Source of the DNA: UBA1756 sp045222555 | GTDB lineage: Bacteria; Bacteroidota; Bacteroidia; Bacteroidales; WCHB1-69 | Assembly (NCBI GenBank): GCA_045222555.1 | Contig: JBGUYY010000072.1 | Coordinates: 248,001-312,000, forward strand | Direction: 5' to 3' | DNA length: 64,000 bases | Part shown: positions 50,983-59,788 of the stretch, piece by piece | Layout of the letters: every line of letters begins with the position of its first letter | Numbering within the stretch: the stretch's first letter is position 1 | Notes under the pieces: model-generated | What the model was told of the DNA's origin: nothing | Seen by the model: the letters and a program-made list of their open reading frames with translations, nothing else | The model's database searches: none | Program-made: the position numbers and the translations under genes

Positions 50983-52056
50983 TCAATGGACCGTGCGGTA
51001 CCCGCCGCTCTTCTTGCTGCCGGTGTGCTCGATGAGTCCCTGCTTCCTGAGTTTGGAGAGACAGCGCTCGACGGTGCTTAATGAATATTTCGTTCCGGCG
51101 ATGATGTCCGCCGAATTGCAGTTGGCGTGATGTTCAATGTAGAGCAGCACCTCTCGAATCTTTTCATCCGGAGGGGTGGCCGGCTTCCGCTTGCCGACTG
51201 TAGAATCTGAAGTTTCAACACCTTCTTTTCCTCCCGATACCACATCCTTCAGCCTCATAAACTCCGCTATCCTTTCGGCAATCTCCGCACTGGTTTTGGG
51301 TTCCAGCTGGAACGCGGTGGGGTTCTTCTCCCACGGCATCTTTCTCATCACCACCACGTTGTCCTGGCACGACTGGATGTATTGGAACGGCACTAACAGC
51401 GTTGTCGTGATGCGGATGAACTCCTCCTCGCCGAACAGCTGCTCCAGATGCTTCATGGAACCCAGCCGCGTGTAAGCCTCGTTCCGTACTGTAACGACAC
51501 TGGTATAATTCCCCAGTTGGCGACAATAGAAAATGTCACTGATGTCCACCAAATGGATGTTGCTGTCTTTGTCAACGACATCCAACTTCTGCACATCTCG
51601 GTAAACCACTTGCACCTCTTTTTCCAACGACTGACGGAAATGCAGCCTCTCTCTCAACAGGAATGGGAAAATATTCAACGAAAGATCACGCGAGGAAATA
51701 TAAATCAGATGCCACCCGAATAATTTGTAAAACCCTATCTCTTCAACAATTTTTCCATTTACAGACATAATATATGGGTACGCAATAGCCATGTCCGCCA
51801 CCGCCACCGCTATGGAAATGAACACTACGGCTATCCAATAGATGATTTCTGAATGTTTTTGATAAATCTTCGGGTAAAACAGGAAATAGTTGGCATACAA
51901 CGACCCTAACAAAAGGATTGCAGAGATAGCCTCTTTCAAAAAACTGCCGGCATACGGACGCAATATGCTGTTTTGAGTAAAAAACCAAATAATAAATGTG
52001 CATAACAGGACATTCAGCGAAATGATGACAATTGTTTTCAGATTTTTGTGTTTCAT
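50983..52056 (-). CDS. Membrane-bound LytTR transcription regulator with extra C-terminal winged helix
   Basis: A 357-residue protein; the ATG at 52056 follows the promoter box at 52080-52088 at a good distance. Residues about 7-125 hold three or four membrane helices (TIVIISLNVLLCTFIIWFF, AISAILLLGSLYANYFLFYP, YWIAVVFISIAVAVADMAIA). A short coiled link leads to a LytTR DNA-binding domain (about 165-245: LVDISDIFYCRQLGNYTSVVTV, MKHLEQLFGEEEFIRITTTLLV). A basic linker is followed by a second DNA-binding module, a winged helix (about 292-357: REVLLYIEHHANCNSADIIAG, STVERCLSKLRKQGLIEH). It has no kinase or receiver domain, so it is a one-component membrane regulator. Its likely target is the divergent lipoprotein promoter. 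Confidence 0.85.
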   Translation of the reverse strand: MKHKNLKTIVIISLNVLLCTFIIWFFTQNSILRPYAGSFLKEAISAILLLGSLYANYFLFYPKIYQKHSEIIYWIAVVFISIAVAVADMAIAYPYIMSVNGKIVEEIGFYKLFGWHLIYISSRDLSLNIFPFLLRERLHFRQSLEKEVQVVYRDVQKLDVVDKDSNIHLVDISDIFYCRQLGNYTSVVTVRNEAYTRLGSMKHLEQLFGEEEFIRITTTLLVPFQYIQSCQDNVVVMRKMPWEKNPTAFQLEPKTSAEIAERIAEFMRLKDVVSGGKEGVETSDSTVGKRKPATPPDEKIREVLLYIEHHANCNSADIIAGTKYSLSTVERCLSKLRKQGLIEHTGSKKSGGYRTVH

Positions 52057-52079
52057 AGAGGTAAATTGTGAATGAGGAT

Positions 52080-52088
52080 GCAAAGATA
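52080..52088 (-). promoter_or_regulatory. -7 promoter box TATCTTTGC for the LytTR regulator
   Basis: This minus-strand TAnnTTTG box lies 23 bases upstream of the ATG at 52056. Confidence 0.65.
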
Positions 52089-52123
52089 CGCTATTATCCC
52101 TTACCGTCCCGCCCCAAAAATCA

Positions 52124-52291
52124 TTTTATCCCCTCACAAAAGCCATTATCTCCTTCACCCATATACGAAATCAATTATTTTATAATATATTGATTAACAA
52201 TATATTACCCCCCCCGTAAAAGTTATTCATTTCTACCACCCCTTCACATTTTAGTTGTGAGGGTTCACATTTCTATTGTGAGGGGATAAAA
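52124..52291. promoter_or_regulatory. Operator-like repeat region between divergent promoters
   Basis: Two tandem 21-bp units (52243-52263 and 52264-52284), 18 of 21 positions identical, each hold TCACA-N7-TGTGA followed by GGG. The second continues into TTGTGAGGGGATAAAA (52276-52291), whose perfect inverted copy is at 52124-52139, nearer the regulator promoter. Such arrays fit binding sites for a dimeric regulator, plausibly the LytTR protein. Confidence 0.6.
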
Positions 52292-52308
52292 GTCATTCAA
52301 AATGATAG

Positions 52309-52332
52309 TACTTTTGCCGCATTAATTCTAAA
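52309..52332 (+). promoter_or_regulatory. -7 promoter box TACTTTTGC
   Basis: The box (52309-52317) lies 18 bases after the operator-like block and 30 bases before the lipoprotein ATG at 52348. Its leader start CCGCATTAATTCTAAA is shared with 47012-47026. Confidence 0.7.
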
Positions 52333-52347
52333 TCAAAAAAAGATATT

Positions 52348-53397
52348 ATGAAAAGAAATTCATTTTTCCTATTATTATTTGCAGTTCTGACCATGGTTGT
52401 GATGGTCGGATGCGATAAAGAAAACGGCAAACCCGATGGTAACAATTCGAACCTGCCGAAAGTTTTGTTGGCTGGTGCCGATATGGACATCCTCAATCCA
52501 ACAGCCGCAGTCTGCTGGGAAGATGGCGCAAAAAAAACATTTGCCAGCGCAATGGACAACACAACAACAAGTGTTTTCTGTGATGGTAGCGACATTTACT
52601 ATGCCGGCAGAATGGAGAACAAACCCACCATTTGGAAAAACGGCGTAGCTCAGGTCCTTTCACAAACCTCCGGTTGCGTCAACGACATTTACGTCAGCAA
52701 TGGCATGGTGTATGCCGTCGGTCAACTGAACCATGTGGCCACATTATGGAGGAATGGTACTGCCGAATCATTAGCAACCAATTATCAAACACTTTATCCT
52801 TATTCTGAACCCACATCTGAGGCTTTTGCCGTAAGCATTGCCAATGGGAAAGTATATGTTGCCGGATGCGTCTATGTATCAGGAACTTCCAAGGCCGCTT
52901 ATTTGTGGACAAATGGTACTTATCAGATGCTATCAGATGGTGGAGGGTGTGCCTATGACGTCTTTGTTGACGGTACTACCGTATATGTTGTCGGAGAAGC
53001 ACCGCAGGAAAGCAGTATCATCAGCAATCTCACGGTACCGGCCTTGTGGACTAATGGCACTTTACGCGATCTGACACCAACCAATCAAACTCCGTTGCCC
53101 GGTCGCGCCACCTGCGTATGGGTAGATAATAACGTTCCCTATGTAACATTCTATCAGGAAAAAGGCAGCATGTATCAAAGCATCATACAGGGTTATTTGT
53201 ATGAGAATGGTACGACACGGGAGCTGTCGTGCAGAAGACCTTATGCCGTTTGCAAGAAAGATGGCGACCTATACATTGCCGGCAGAAAGGAGCAATGGGT
53301 AGGACATGACCTGCCGGTTCTGCTCAAGAACAATGAAGAACAGACGCTGGAAGGAGCTAAAACTCCAGGGTGTGTCAATGCTATTTTTGTAAGATAA
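52348..53397 (+). CDS. Beta-propeller lipoprotein
   Basis: A 349-residue lipoprotein (lipobox MVGC, then DKENGKPDG). The mature part consists of about six blades of a repeat with VYVAGxxxxxxxxLWxNGTxxxL (for example NKPTIWKNGVAQVLSQ, NHVATLWRNGTAESLA, SKAAYLWTNGTYQMLS, VPALWTNGTLRDL). Each blade begins with DIY/VYVVG-like strands. It is probably an outer-membrane or periplasmic recognition protein. It is divergent from the LytTR regulator and followed 56 bases later by a small lipoprotein. Confidence 0.8.
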   Translation: MKRNSFFLLLFAVLTMVVMVGCDKENGKPDGNNSNLPKVLLAGADMDILNPTAAVCWEDGAKKTFASAMDNTTTSVFCDGSDIYYAGRMENKPTIWKNGVAQVLSQTSGCVNDIYVSNGMVYAVGQLNHVATLWRNGTAESLATNYQTLYPYSEPTSEAFAVSIANGKVYVAGCVYVSGTSKAAYLWTNGTYQMLSDGGGCAYDVFVDGTTVYVVGEAPQESSIISNLTVPALWTNGTLRDLTPTNQTPLPGRATCVWVDNNVPYVTFYQEKGSMYQSIIQGYLYENGTTRELSCRRPYAVCKKDGDLYIAGRKEQWVGHDLPVLLKNNEEQTLEGAKTPGCVNAIFVR

Positions 53398-53453
53398 GGA
53401 AAAGGCAAAACCAATAAAAACATCAAATATTATTAACCTAAACCCAAAAATCA

Positions 53454-53654
53454 ATGAAAAAAGTATTCGTTATCATCGCATGCGTTGCCCTCGTCGGCAT
53501 GTTCGCTTCCTGTGACAAAAAATGCCACTGCAAACAATGGGTGAATGGTGTTTCCGCCACTCACAACTTCGAACCGGGTGAAGACATGAAATGCTCGGAC
53601 TACAACACCGTAGCTGAAATCAATGGTGTCAAAACCGGTGTTGAGTGTAAGTAA
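53454..53654 (+). CDS. Small cysteine-containing lipoprotein
   Basis: A 66-residue lipoprotein (lipobox FASC, Cys20). The mature 47 residues have four further cysteines (KKCHCKQW, MKCSDYN, GVECK), which could form two disulfides or bind a metal. It lies downstream of the propeller lipoprotein and is followed by a strong terminator. Not recognised. Confidence 0.75.
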   Translation: MKKVFVIIACVALVGMFASCDKKCHCKQWVNGVSATHNFEPGEDMKCSDYNTVAEINGVKTGVECK

Positions 53655-53673
53655 TGGTCGCTCAACATTAACG

Positions 53674-53704
53674 AAAGCGGGACAGTACCTGTCCCGCTTT
53701 TTTT
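53674..53704 (+). terminator. Intrinsic terminator
   Basis: A 12-bp stem AAAGCGGGACAG / CTGTCCCGCTTT (53674-53685 with 53689-53700), loop TAC, is followed by TTTT. Confidence 0.9.
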
Positions 53705-53705
53705 G

Positions 53706-53741
53706 TAAAAAAACGGAGGCACCCGTTGGGATGCCTCCGTT
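53706..53741 (-). terminator. Intrinsic terminator of pruA
   Basis: A 10-bp stem AACGGAGGCA / TGCCTCCGTT (53712-53721 with 53732-53741) with poly-A to its left gives a U-tract on the minus strand, 22 bases after the pruA stop. Confidence 0.9.
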
Positions 53742-53762
53742 GCTGTTATAATCGTAGTATGA

Positions 53763-55397
53763 TTATTTCTCCTCTTTGAGGAAAGGATAACCGTAATCGG
53801 TGGCGGGGACGAAGGTCTCCTTGATGCAGCGGGCGCTGATCCAACGATAGAGGTTGAGGGCGCTGCCTGCCTTGTCGTTGGTGCCGGAAGCGCGGGCGCC
53901 GCCGAAGGGCTGGCAACCCACCACTGCGCCAGTGGGCTTGTCGTTGATGTAGAAGTTACCGGCGCTGTGACGGAGAATCTGCTCGGCCGTCTCGATGGCA
54001 TAACGGTCGGTGGCGAAGATGGAGCCGGTGAGTGCGTACGGAGAGGTCTCGTCGCAGAGGTGGAGCGTCTTCTCGTATTGTGCATCGGGATATACATAAA
54101 TGGTGATGACGGGTCCGAAGATCTCCTCGCGGATGGACTCGTAGTCGGGGGTGTTGGCCACGATGATGGTGGGCTCCACAAAGTAACCCACGCTCTTGTC
54201 GCACTTGCCGCCCAGCACGATCTCAGCGTTCTTCGATTTCTTGGCGCGGTCGATATAACCCTTGATATTGTCGAATGATTTTTCGTCGATGACTGCGTTG
54301 ATGAGGTTGCCGAAGTCGCGGCCGTCGCCCATCTTCACGGTCTTCATCATCTCCTGGATGTGTTTCAAAGTCTTGGGCCAGAGAGATTTCGGAACGTAAG
54401 CGCGGGAAGCGGCGGAGCACTTCTGACCTTGGTACTCGAAAGCACCGCGCAGAATGGCCACGGCCAGCTCGCGAGCCGGAGCAGTCTTGTGAGCGAAGAT
54501 GAAGTCCTTACCACCGGTCTCACCCACGATCTTCGGATAGGTTCTGTAGGTGTCGATGTTCTGACCGATCAGTTTCCAGAAGCTCTTGAAGGTGGAGGTG
54601 CTGCCGGTGAAGTGGATACCTGCCAAGTGCGGCGACTTGAAGGCCACCTCGCTGATGACGGAGCCGCTGCCGGGCAAGAAGTTGATGACGCCGTCGGGAA
54701 GACCGGCTTCCTGGAGCAGGCGCATGATATAGTAGTTGGAAAGGATAGCCGTGGTGGACGGTTTCCAGATGGTGACATTACCCATCAGTGCGGGAGCCAC
54801 GTTGAGGTTCAAAGCGATAGAGGTGAAGTTGAAAGGAGTGATGGCATACACGAAACCTTCCATACCGCGGTACTCGTTGCGGTCGAGCATGGTGTGGTCG
54901 GAGATGGGCTGCTCGCTGTAAATCTTGGAAGCGAAATAGGTGTTGAAACGGAGGAAGTCGATGGCCTCGCAGGGGCAGTCGATCTCAGCCTGCATGGGGC
55001 TCTTGCCCTGGCCTAACATGGTGGCGGCGTTGAGCACATAGCGCCATTTGGTGGCGAGCAGCTCGGCGGCCTTCATCATGATGGAAGCACGCTGAATCCA
55101 CGGCATGCTCTCCCATTTCTCGCGGGCTGCCATAGCGGCGTCGATAGCCATCTGCACACATTCCTTGTTGACTTTGTGATATTTAGCGAGAACGTGACCG
55201 TGCTCAGTCGGCATCACCACGGTGCCCATATCGCCGGTCTTCACATCCTTACCATTGATGATCAGCGGGATTTCCACCACCTTCTTGTACTGGCGGTCGA
55301 GTTCGGCCTTGAGGGCTGCGCGTTCGGGCGTGCCGGGAGCGTAGCTGTAAACGGGTTCGTTTTTCGGTTCTCTGAAAATGTAATTCGCGTTGTTCAT
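53763..55397 (-). CDS. pruA: L-glutamate gamma-semialdehyde dehydrogenase (P5C dehydrogenase)
   Basis: A 544-residue NAD-dependent aldehyde dehydrogenase that oxidises P5C/glutamate semialdehyde to glutamate in proline catabolism. The nucleophile is in YQGQKCSAASRAYVP. The general-base Glu lies in GETGGKDFIFAH. Cofactor-site residues are in FTGSTSTFKSFWK. The N-terminus (REPKNEPVYSYAPGTPERAAL) is the one typical of stand-alone PruA (about 540 residues). It is monocistronic with promoter 55474-55482 and terminator 53706-53741. Confidence 0.95.
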   Translation of the reverse strand: MNNANYIFREPKNEPVYSYAPGTPERAALKAELDRQYKKVVEIPLIINGKDVKTGDMGTVVMPTEHGHVLAKYHKVNKECVQMAIDAAMAAREKWESMPWIQRASIMMKAAELLATKWRYVLNAATMLGQGKSPMQAEIDCPCEAIDFLRFNTYFASKIYSEQPISDHTMLDRNEYRGMEGFVYAITPFNFTSIALNLNVAPALMGNVTIWKPSTTAILSNYYIMRLLQEAGLPDGVINFLPGSGSVISEVAFKSPHLAGIHFTGSTSTFKSFWKLIGQNIDTYRTYPKIVGETGGKDFIFAHKTAPARELAVAILRGAFEYQGQKCSAASRAYVPKSLWPKTLKHIQEMMKTVKMGDGRDFGNLINAVIDEKSFDNIKGYIDRAKKSKNAEIVLGGKCDKSVGYFVEPTIIVANTPDYESIREEIFGPVITIYVYPDAQYEKTLHLCDETSPYALTGSIFATDRYAIETAEQILRHSAGNFYINDKPTGAVVGCQPFGGARASGTNDKAGSALNLYRWISARCIKETFVPATDYGYPFLKEEK

Positions 55398-55473
55398 AAT
55401 AATTTTTTTAATATATTGATTATAAAAAATTTATACTTTCACAAATAGTAAAGCCCTTTCTGAAAAAGCGGTT

Positions 55474-55482
55474 GCAAATTTA
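55474..55482 (-). promoter_or_regulatory. -7 promoter box TAAATTTGC for pruA
   Basis: This minus-strand TAnnTTTG box lies 76 bases upstream of the pruA ATG (55397). It is divergent from the nadA promoter. Confidence 0.65.
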
Positions 55483-55567
55483 CACGATTTTTATCAATAT
55501 TCATCTTTTTTATTGAAAAAACTTTTAGACAAATTATAAAATAAATAACGGATTGCAAATTATGTCG

Positions 55568-55576
55568 TAATTTTGC
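55568..55576 (+). promoter_or_regulatory. -7 promoter box TAATTTTGC for nadA
   Basis: This TAnnTTTG box lies 27 bases upstream of the nadA ATG (55604). Confidence 0.65.
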
Positions 55577-55603
55577 ACCGAAATTTCAGAATATTCCATC
55601 CCA

Positions 55604-56536
55604 ATGAAAGAACGCATCAACCAACTGAAAAAGCAGAAAAACGCCATCATCCTCGCGCACTATTATACCCGTCCCGAGGTGCAGGAAGTGGCCGACTTTG
55701 TGGGCGACAGTCTGGCCCTCGCACGGCAGGCGGCCTCCACCGATGCCGACATCATCCTGTTCGCAGGCGTGCATTTCATGGCCGAAACCGCCAAGATTCT
55801 CAATCCCGACAAGAAGGTGCTGATTCCCGACCTCACCGCCTCCTGCTCGCTGGCCGACAGCTGTCCGGAGGCCGATTTCGCCGAGTTTCTGCAACAGCAT
55901 CCCGGCCATACCGTGCTGAGCTACATCAACTGCTCGGCGGGCGTGAAGGCGCTGTCCGACATTATCGTCACCTCCGGTAACGCTTTACAGATTGTAAACG
56001 CGCTGCCCAAAGATGAGAAGATTGTCTTTGCACCCGACTGGAACTTAGGAAGTTACATCAACCGCATGACCGGCCGCGAGATGGTGCTGTGGGAAGGCGC
56101 CTGCCACGTTCACGACCAGATTCAGGCGCAGGATGTGGAGCAGCTCCGCCGTTTCCACCCCTCCGCAAAGGTCATCGCACACCCCGAATGCCCCGAACAT
56201 GTGCTGCAACTCGCCGACTTTGTGGGCTCCACCGCCGCCATGCTGAAGCATGTCGCCCAGTCAGACCAGCAGGAATTTGTGGTGGTGACGGAAAAGGGCA
56301 TCCTGTATGAACTTCGCCGCCAAAACCCCAACAAGAAATTCTACTCGCTTTCGGATGCGAATGGTCAAGGAGGCGGAGATTGCGAGTGTGCTAACTGCAA
56401 ATATATGAAATACAATACTTTGGAAAATATTTTATCGGCCTTGGAAACCGAACAGCCGGAGTTGTTGATGGACCCCAAACTGATGGAAGCCGCCCGCCGT
56501 CCCATCGAGAGGATGCTCGAAATGTCGAAAAAATGA
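55604..56536 (+). CDS. nadA: Quinolinate synthase NadA
   Basis: A 310-residue [4Fe-4S] enzyme that condenses iminoaspartate with dihydroxyacetone phosphate to quinolinate in NAD synthesis. Motifs: AHYYTRPEVQEVADFVGDS, HFMAETAKIL, the cluster cysteines Cys81 (LTASCSLADSC), Cys167 (EGACHVH) and the CECANCKYMK segment near 260-265. HPECPEHV is the conserved substrate segment. nadB and nadC are not adjacent. Confidence 0.95.
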   Translation: MKERINQLKKQKNAIILAHYYTRPEVQEVADFVGDSLALARQAASTDADIILFAGVHFMAETAKILNPDKKVLIPDLTASCSLADSCPEADFAEFLQQHPGHTVLSYINCSAGVKALSDIIVTSGNALQIVNALPKDEKIVFAPDWNLGSYINRMTGREMVLWEGACHVHDQIQAQDVEQLRRFHPSAKVIAHPECPEHVLQLADFVGSTAAMLKHVAQSDQQEFVVVTEKGILYELRRQNPNKKFYSLSDANGQGGGDCECANCKYMKYNTLENILSALETEQPELLMDPKLMEAARRPIERMLEMSKK

Positions 56537-56599
56537 TTCTTTTTTAAGAAAGTTCTAAAAAATATAGGGAGAAATGCCTGTTGTCTCATAAAAATTATG

Positions 56600-56608
56600 T
56601 ATTTTTGC
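56600..56608 (+). promoter_or_regulatory. -7 promoter box TATTTTTGC
   Basis: This TAnnTTTG box lies 44 bases upstream of the M13 peptidase ATG at 56653. It argues against the earlier in-frame starts at 56581 and 56623. Confidence 0.65.
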
Positions 56609-56652
56609 AACGATATTGTAAAATGTTCTATTTTAGAAATAACTATCTGATA

Positions 56653-58716
56653 ATGAATTATAAAAGAATTAGTGCTCCAATAGTCCTGACGATGTGCCTT
56701 TGTATCTTAATGTGCGGATGTAAAAAAAACAAAAATGACGACGGCAAGGATGGTAAAAAACCGCTTGTGTCGGGCATCTCAAAAAGTAACCTCGACACCA
56801 GTGCCAATCCGGCCGACGATTTTTACCAGTATGCTTGTGGCGGTTGGATGAAGAACAACCCGCTGCCGCCGGCTTATTCGCGTTACGGCTCTTTCGACCA
56901 GCTGGGCGAATCAACGGAAAAGCAGTTGCATAAGCTCATCAGCGAGGTGGCCGCCCAGAAAAACACCAGCGGCACCAACGAGCAGAAAATTGGCGACCTT
57001 TTCAATGCCGGTATGGACGAAAAGGCCATCGAAGAACTGGGAGTATCGCCCATCAAGCCTTTGTTGGACAAGATTTCGCAGGTGAAAGACCGCAGTCAGC
57101 TTACGGGTGTCATCACCGAGCTGCACAGCTACGGCTTCAGCCCGCTGTTCGGTGTCGGCTGTATGGCCTCGCCCAACAACAGCATGATGAATATCGCCTG
57201 GCTGATGCAGAGTGGTCTCGGACTGGGCGAACCTGAGTATTACCTGCAGCCCAATGCCACCATCAAGGACGGTTACATCACGATGGTGCAAAAGTACATG
57301 GCACTCTCCGGCTTCACCACGGAAGCGGAAGCCAAGCAGGCTGCGCAGAATGTGTGGGCCTTTGAGACCGAGCTGGCGCGCATCTTCATCGATAAGGATG
57401 TGCTGCGCGACCCCGACCAGACCAATAACGTGCTCACTCCTGCACAGACCGCCGCTTTGTTCCAGACGTTCGACTTCAACAGCTATATCACCTCTGCTGT
57501 GCCCGCCACGCCCGATTCCATCAACGTGGTGCTCAACAGCTACTTCAAAGGCATGGACCGTTTGCTGAAGAGTAAAGACCTTTCCACCATCAAGGCTTAT
57601 CTGGCCGCACAGGTCATCAACGAGTGCGCCTCGTTCCTCAGCAGCGGTTTCGTGGATGCGCAGTTCGACTTCTACGGCAAGACCCTCTCGGGCAAAACGC
57701 AGAACAAAGAGCGCTGGCAGCGTGTGGTGGCCTCCATCAGCGGACTGCTCGGCGAGCCGGTAGGCCAGCTCTATGTCAAGCAGTACTTCCCGCCGGAAGC
57801 CAAGGAGCAGATGATTCATCTGGTGAAGAACCTCAAGGCTGCCCTCGGCGACCGTATCGCCCAGAATAGCTGGATGACCGAAGAGACCAAGAAGAAAGCA
57901 CAGGAGAAACTCAACGCCATCATCGTCAAGGTGGGTTATCCTGATAAGTGGCGCGACTATTCGCAGCTCACCATCGACCAGGGTGGATATATGAAGAATA
58001 TCCTGGCCATCATGAAGTTCGAGAACAACTACCAGCTCTCCATGATCGGTAAGCCCGTTGACCCGAATAGATGGCAGATGTCGCCGCAGACGGTGAACGC
58101 CTACTACGAGCCCACCACCAACGAGATCTGCTTCCCCGCCGCTATCCTGCAGCCGCCCTTCTTCGACCTGAATGCGGACATGGCCGCCAACTATGGCGCT
58201 ATCGGCGTGGTGATCGGTCATGAGATGACGCACGGCTTCGACGACCAGGGCCGCAAGTACGACAAGATGGGCAATGTGAACGACTGGTGGACCGAAGAGG
58301 ACAGCAAGAACTTCCAGAACCGCACGCAGGTGCTGGTGGATTATTTCAACGCCATCGAGGTGCTGCCGGGCATCTTCGCCAACGGCAAGTTCACCCTCGG
58401 TGAGAACATCGCCGACAATGGCGGTCTGAACACCTCCTTCGACGCGTTGCAGCGTGCGAAAGCGGAGGGCGGCATCGCCGAGACCATGGACGGTTTCACT
58501 GCCGACCAGCGTTTCTTCCTCGCCTACGCCGCTGTCTGGGCCAACAACATCACCGACGCCGAAATCGACCGCCGCGTGAAGACCGACCCGCACTCCTTGG
58601 GCAAATGGCGCGTCAACGGCACGCTCCCCCATATCGATGCCTTTGTGAAAGCATTCAATATCAAAGAGGGCGATCAAATGTATATCGCACCTGAAAAAAG
58701 AGCAAGAATTTGGTAA
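56653..58716 (+). CDS. pepO: M13 family metallopeptidase, lipoprotein (PepO/neprilysin-like)
   Basis: A 687-residue zinc endopeptidase. The start at 56653 gives a lipoprotein signal with lipobox LMCGC. The N-terminal domain has the M13 marks DDFYQYACGGWMKNN and ERWQRVVASIS. The catalytic HEMTH helix is in VVIGHEMTHGFDDQGRKYD; GENIADNGGL holds the third zinc ligand, and NAYYEPTTNEICFPAAIL the substrate-binding Asn-Ala-Tyr. The end CxxW is ARIW, lacking the usual Cys. It should cut peptides at the cell envelope. The FISUMP gene follows 23 bases later. Confidence 0.93.
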   Translation: MNYKRISAPIVLTMCLCILMCGCKKNKNDDGKDGKKPLVSGISKSNLDTSANPADDFYQYACGGWMKNNPLPPAYSRYGSFDQLGESTEKQLHKLISEVAAQKNTSGTNEQKIGDLFNAGMDEKAIEELGVSPIKPLLDKISQVKDRSQLTGVITELHSYGFSPLFGVGCMASPNNSMMNIAWLMQSGLGLGEPEYYLQPNATIKDGYITMVQKYMALSGFTTEAEAKQAAQNVWAFETELARIFIDKDVLRDPDQTNNVLTPAQTAALFQTFDFNSYITSAVPATPDSINVVLNSYFKGMDRLLKSKDLSTIKAYLAAQVINECASFLSSGFVDAQFDFYGKTLSGKTQNKERWQRVVASISGLLGEPVGQLYVKQYFPPEAKEQMIHLVKNLKAALGDRIAQNSWMTEETKKKAQEKLNAIIVKVGYPDKWRDYSQLTIDQGGYMKNILAIMKFENNYQLSMIGKPVDPNRWQMSPQTVNAYYEPTTNEICFPAAILQPPFFDLNADMAANYGAIGVVIGHEMTHGFDDQGRKYDKMGNVNDWWTEEDSKNFQNRTQVLVDYFNAIEVLPGIFANGKFTLGENIADNGGLNTSFDALQRAKAEGGIAETMDGFTADQRFFLAYAAVWANNITDAEIDRRVKTDPHSLGKWRVNGTLPHIDAFVKAFNIKEGDQMYIAPEKRARIW

Positions 58717-58739
58717 TCATTAATTTAAATCTTATAGTT

Positions 58740-59444
58740 ATGAAAAATTTCAGCATGAACATCGTCAAGACCATGGCCCTCATCTTTATGGTGGGTTGCG
58801 CTATGTCGCTCTCCGCCCAGAAGGCTGGAGAAACTGTTAAGGATGCCGACGGCAACGAATACAAGACGGTCGTCATCGGCTCACAGACCTGGTTCGCCGA
58901 GAACCTCAAGACCACCAAGTTCAACGACGGCAAGAGCATTAGCAATGTGACCGACAATGGAACGTGGTCTACCACCAAGACTCCTGCTTACTGCTGGTAC
59001 GAGAACAACAGCGGCAACAAGGATGAGTACGGCGCTCTGTACAACTGGTACGCTGCCAGCAGCGGCAAGCTCTGTCCCACCGGCTGGCATGTCCCGACAG
59101 ACGCTGAATGGACCACCCTTGAGGACAAACTCGGCAAGGATGAGGCAGCTGCCAAACTGAGAGAAACGGGTACTGCTCATTGGAAAGGCACCACCGATAA
59201 GGTCACCAATGAGACCAACTTCAACATGGTGGGTGCTGGTCTGCGCGACGCTTACGGCAGCTTCACCTGGAAGAATTTTGACATCAATGTGGATTACCTT
59301 CTTCTCGATGCCGCCTTCTGGAGCGCCACAGGCAAGTCTATGTCATACGCATGGAACCGTATCACCCATTACTATGACAACGACTTCAAACGTCATGAGG
59401 TGCAGAAATGGCATGGCTACTCCGTGCGCTGCGTGAAAGACTGA
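58740..59444 (+). CDS. Secreted FISUMP-domain protein
   Basis: A 234-residue protein with signal peptide (start at 58740, cleaved after LSAQ). The domain is of the Fibrobacter major paralogous (FISUMP) type: DADGNEYKTVVIGSQTWFAENLKTTKF, YCWYENNSGNKDEYGALYNWYA, LCPTGWHVPTDAEWTTL, GLRDAYGSF, FWSATG, GYSVRCVKD. Its function is unknown; it is common in T9SS-bearing genomes. It lacks a sorting domain of its own. Terminator at 59473-59501. Confidence 0.88.
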   Translation: MKNFSMNIVKTMALIFMVGCAMSLSAQKAGETVKDADGNEYKTVVIGSQTWFAENLKTTKFNDGKSISNVTDNGTWSTTKTPAYCWYENNSGNKDEYGALYNWYAASSGKLCPTGWHVPTDAEWTTLEDKLGKDEAAAKLRETGTAHWKGTTDKVTNETNFNMVGAGLRDAYGSFTWKNFDINVDYLLLDAAFWSATGKSMSYAWNRITHYYDNDFKRHEVQKWHGYSVRCVKD

Positions 59445-59472
59445 TTCTTTTATACTATATTATATAATTGTG

Positions 59473-59501
59473 AAAGGAGGATTCAATATCCTCCTTTTTT
59501 T
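59473..59501 (+). terminator. Intrinsic terminator
   Basis: A 10-bp stem AAAGGAGGAT / ATCCTCCTTT (59473-59482 with 59488-59497) is followed by TTTT, 28 bases after the FISUMP gene. Confidence 0.88.
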
Positions 59502-59531
59502 ATATAGGATTATGAGCTCTACTATCATTCG

Positions 59532-59591
59532 CCCCGTTCTTCCGCGGCAAACACACCAACAGGTACTATGCTTCTATCAGCGTGCCGCGGG
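59532..59591 (+). repeat. 60-bp dispersed element, copy B
   Basis: It aligns without gaps with 27229-27288 (50 of 60 identical by eye). The closing stem CGCGGCA / TGCCGCG is kept. It is the first unit of a gene-free, hairpin-rich stretch of about 730 bases (59445-60177). Confidence 0.65.
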
Positions 59592-59611
59592 GAGACACGC
59601 TGAGACTTCTC

Positions 59612-59678
59612 ACCCCAGATTGCGTCCGCTGAACGCGGCCTTATCTGGGGTTACGAAAATTTTGTCCCTTCGGGACAA
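59612..59678 (+). repeat. Two consecutive hairpins
   Basis: ACCCCAGAT / ATCTGGGGT (59612-59620 with 59643-59651) encloses a GC-rich inner stem. TTGTCCC / GGGACAA (59662-59668 with 59672-59678) closes a three-base TTC loop. Confidence 0.7.
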
Positions 59679-59788
59679 TGTCATATGTATTAGGGGTAAC
59701 TACGAGATTCATCGTGCATCTTCCACAATTGATTCATATCCAACAGTCCAGAAAGGACTGGACAGACTCGCACTTCTGGCCGCCTTGT

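Noticed and set aside
56911..58677. Open frame of 588 codons opposite the M13 peptidase
   Set aside because: It is antisense to a gene with full catalytic motifs, with no independent evidence.
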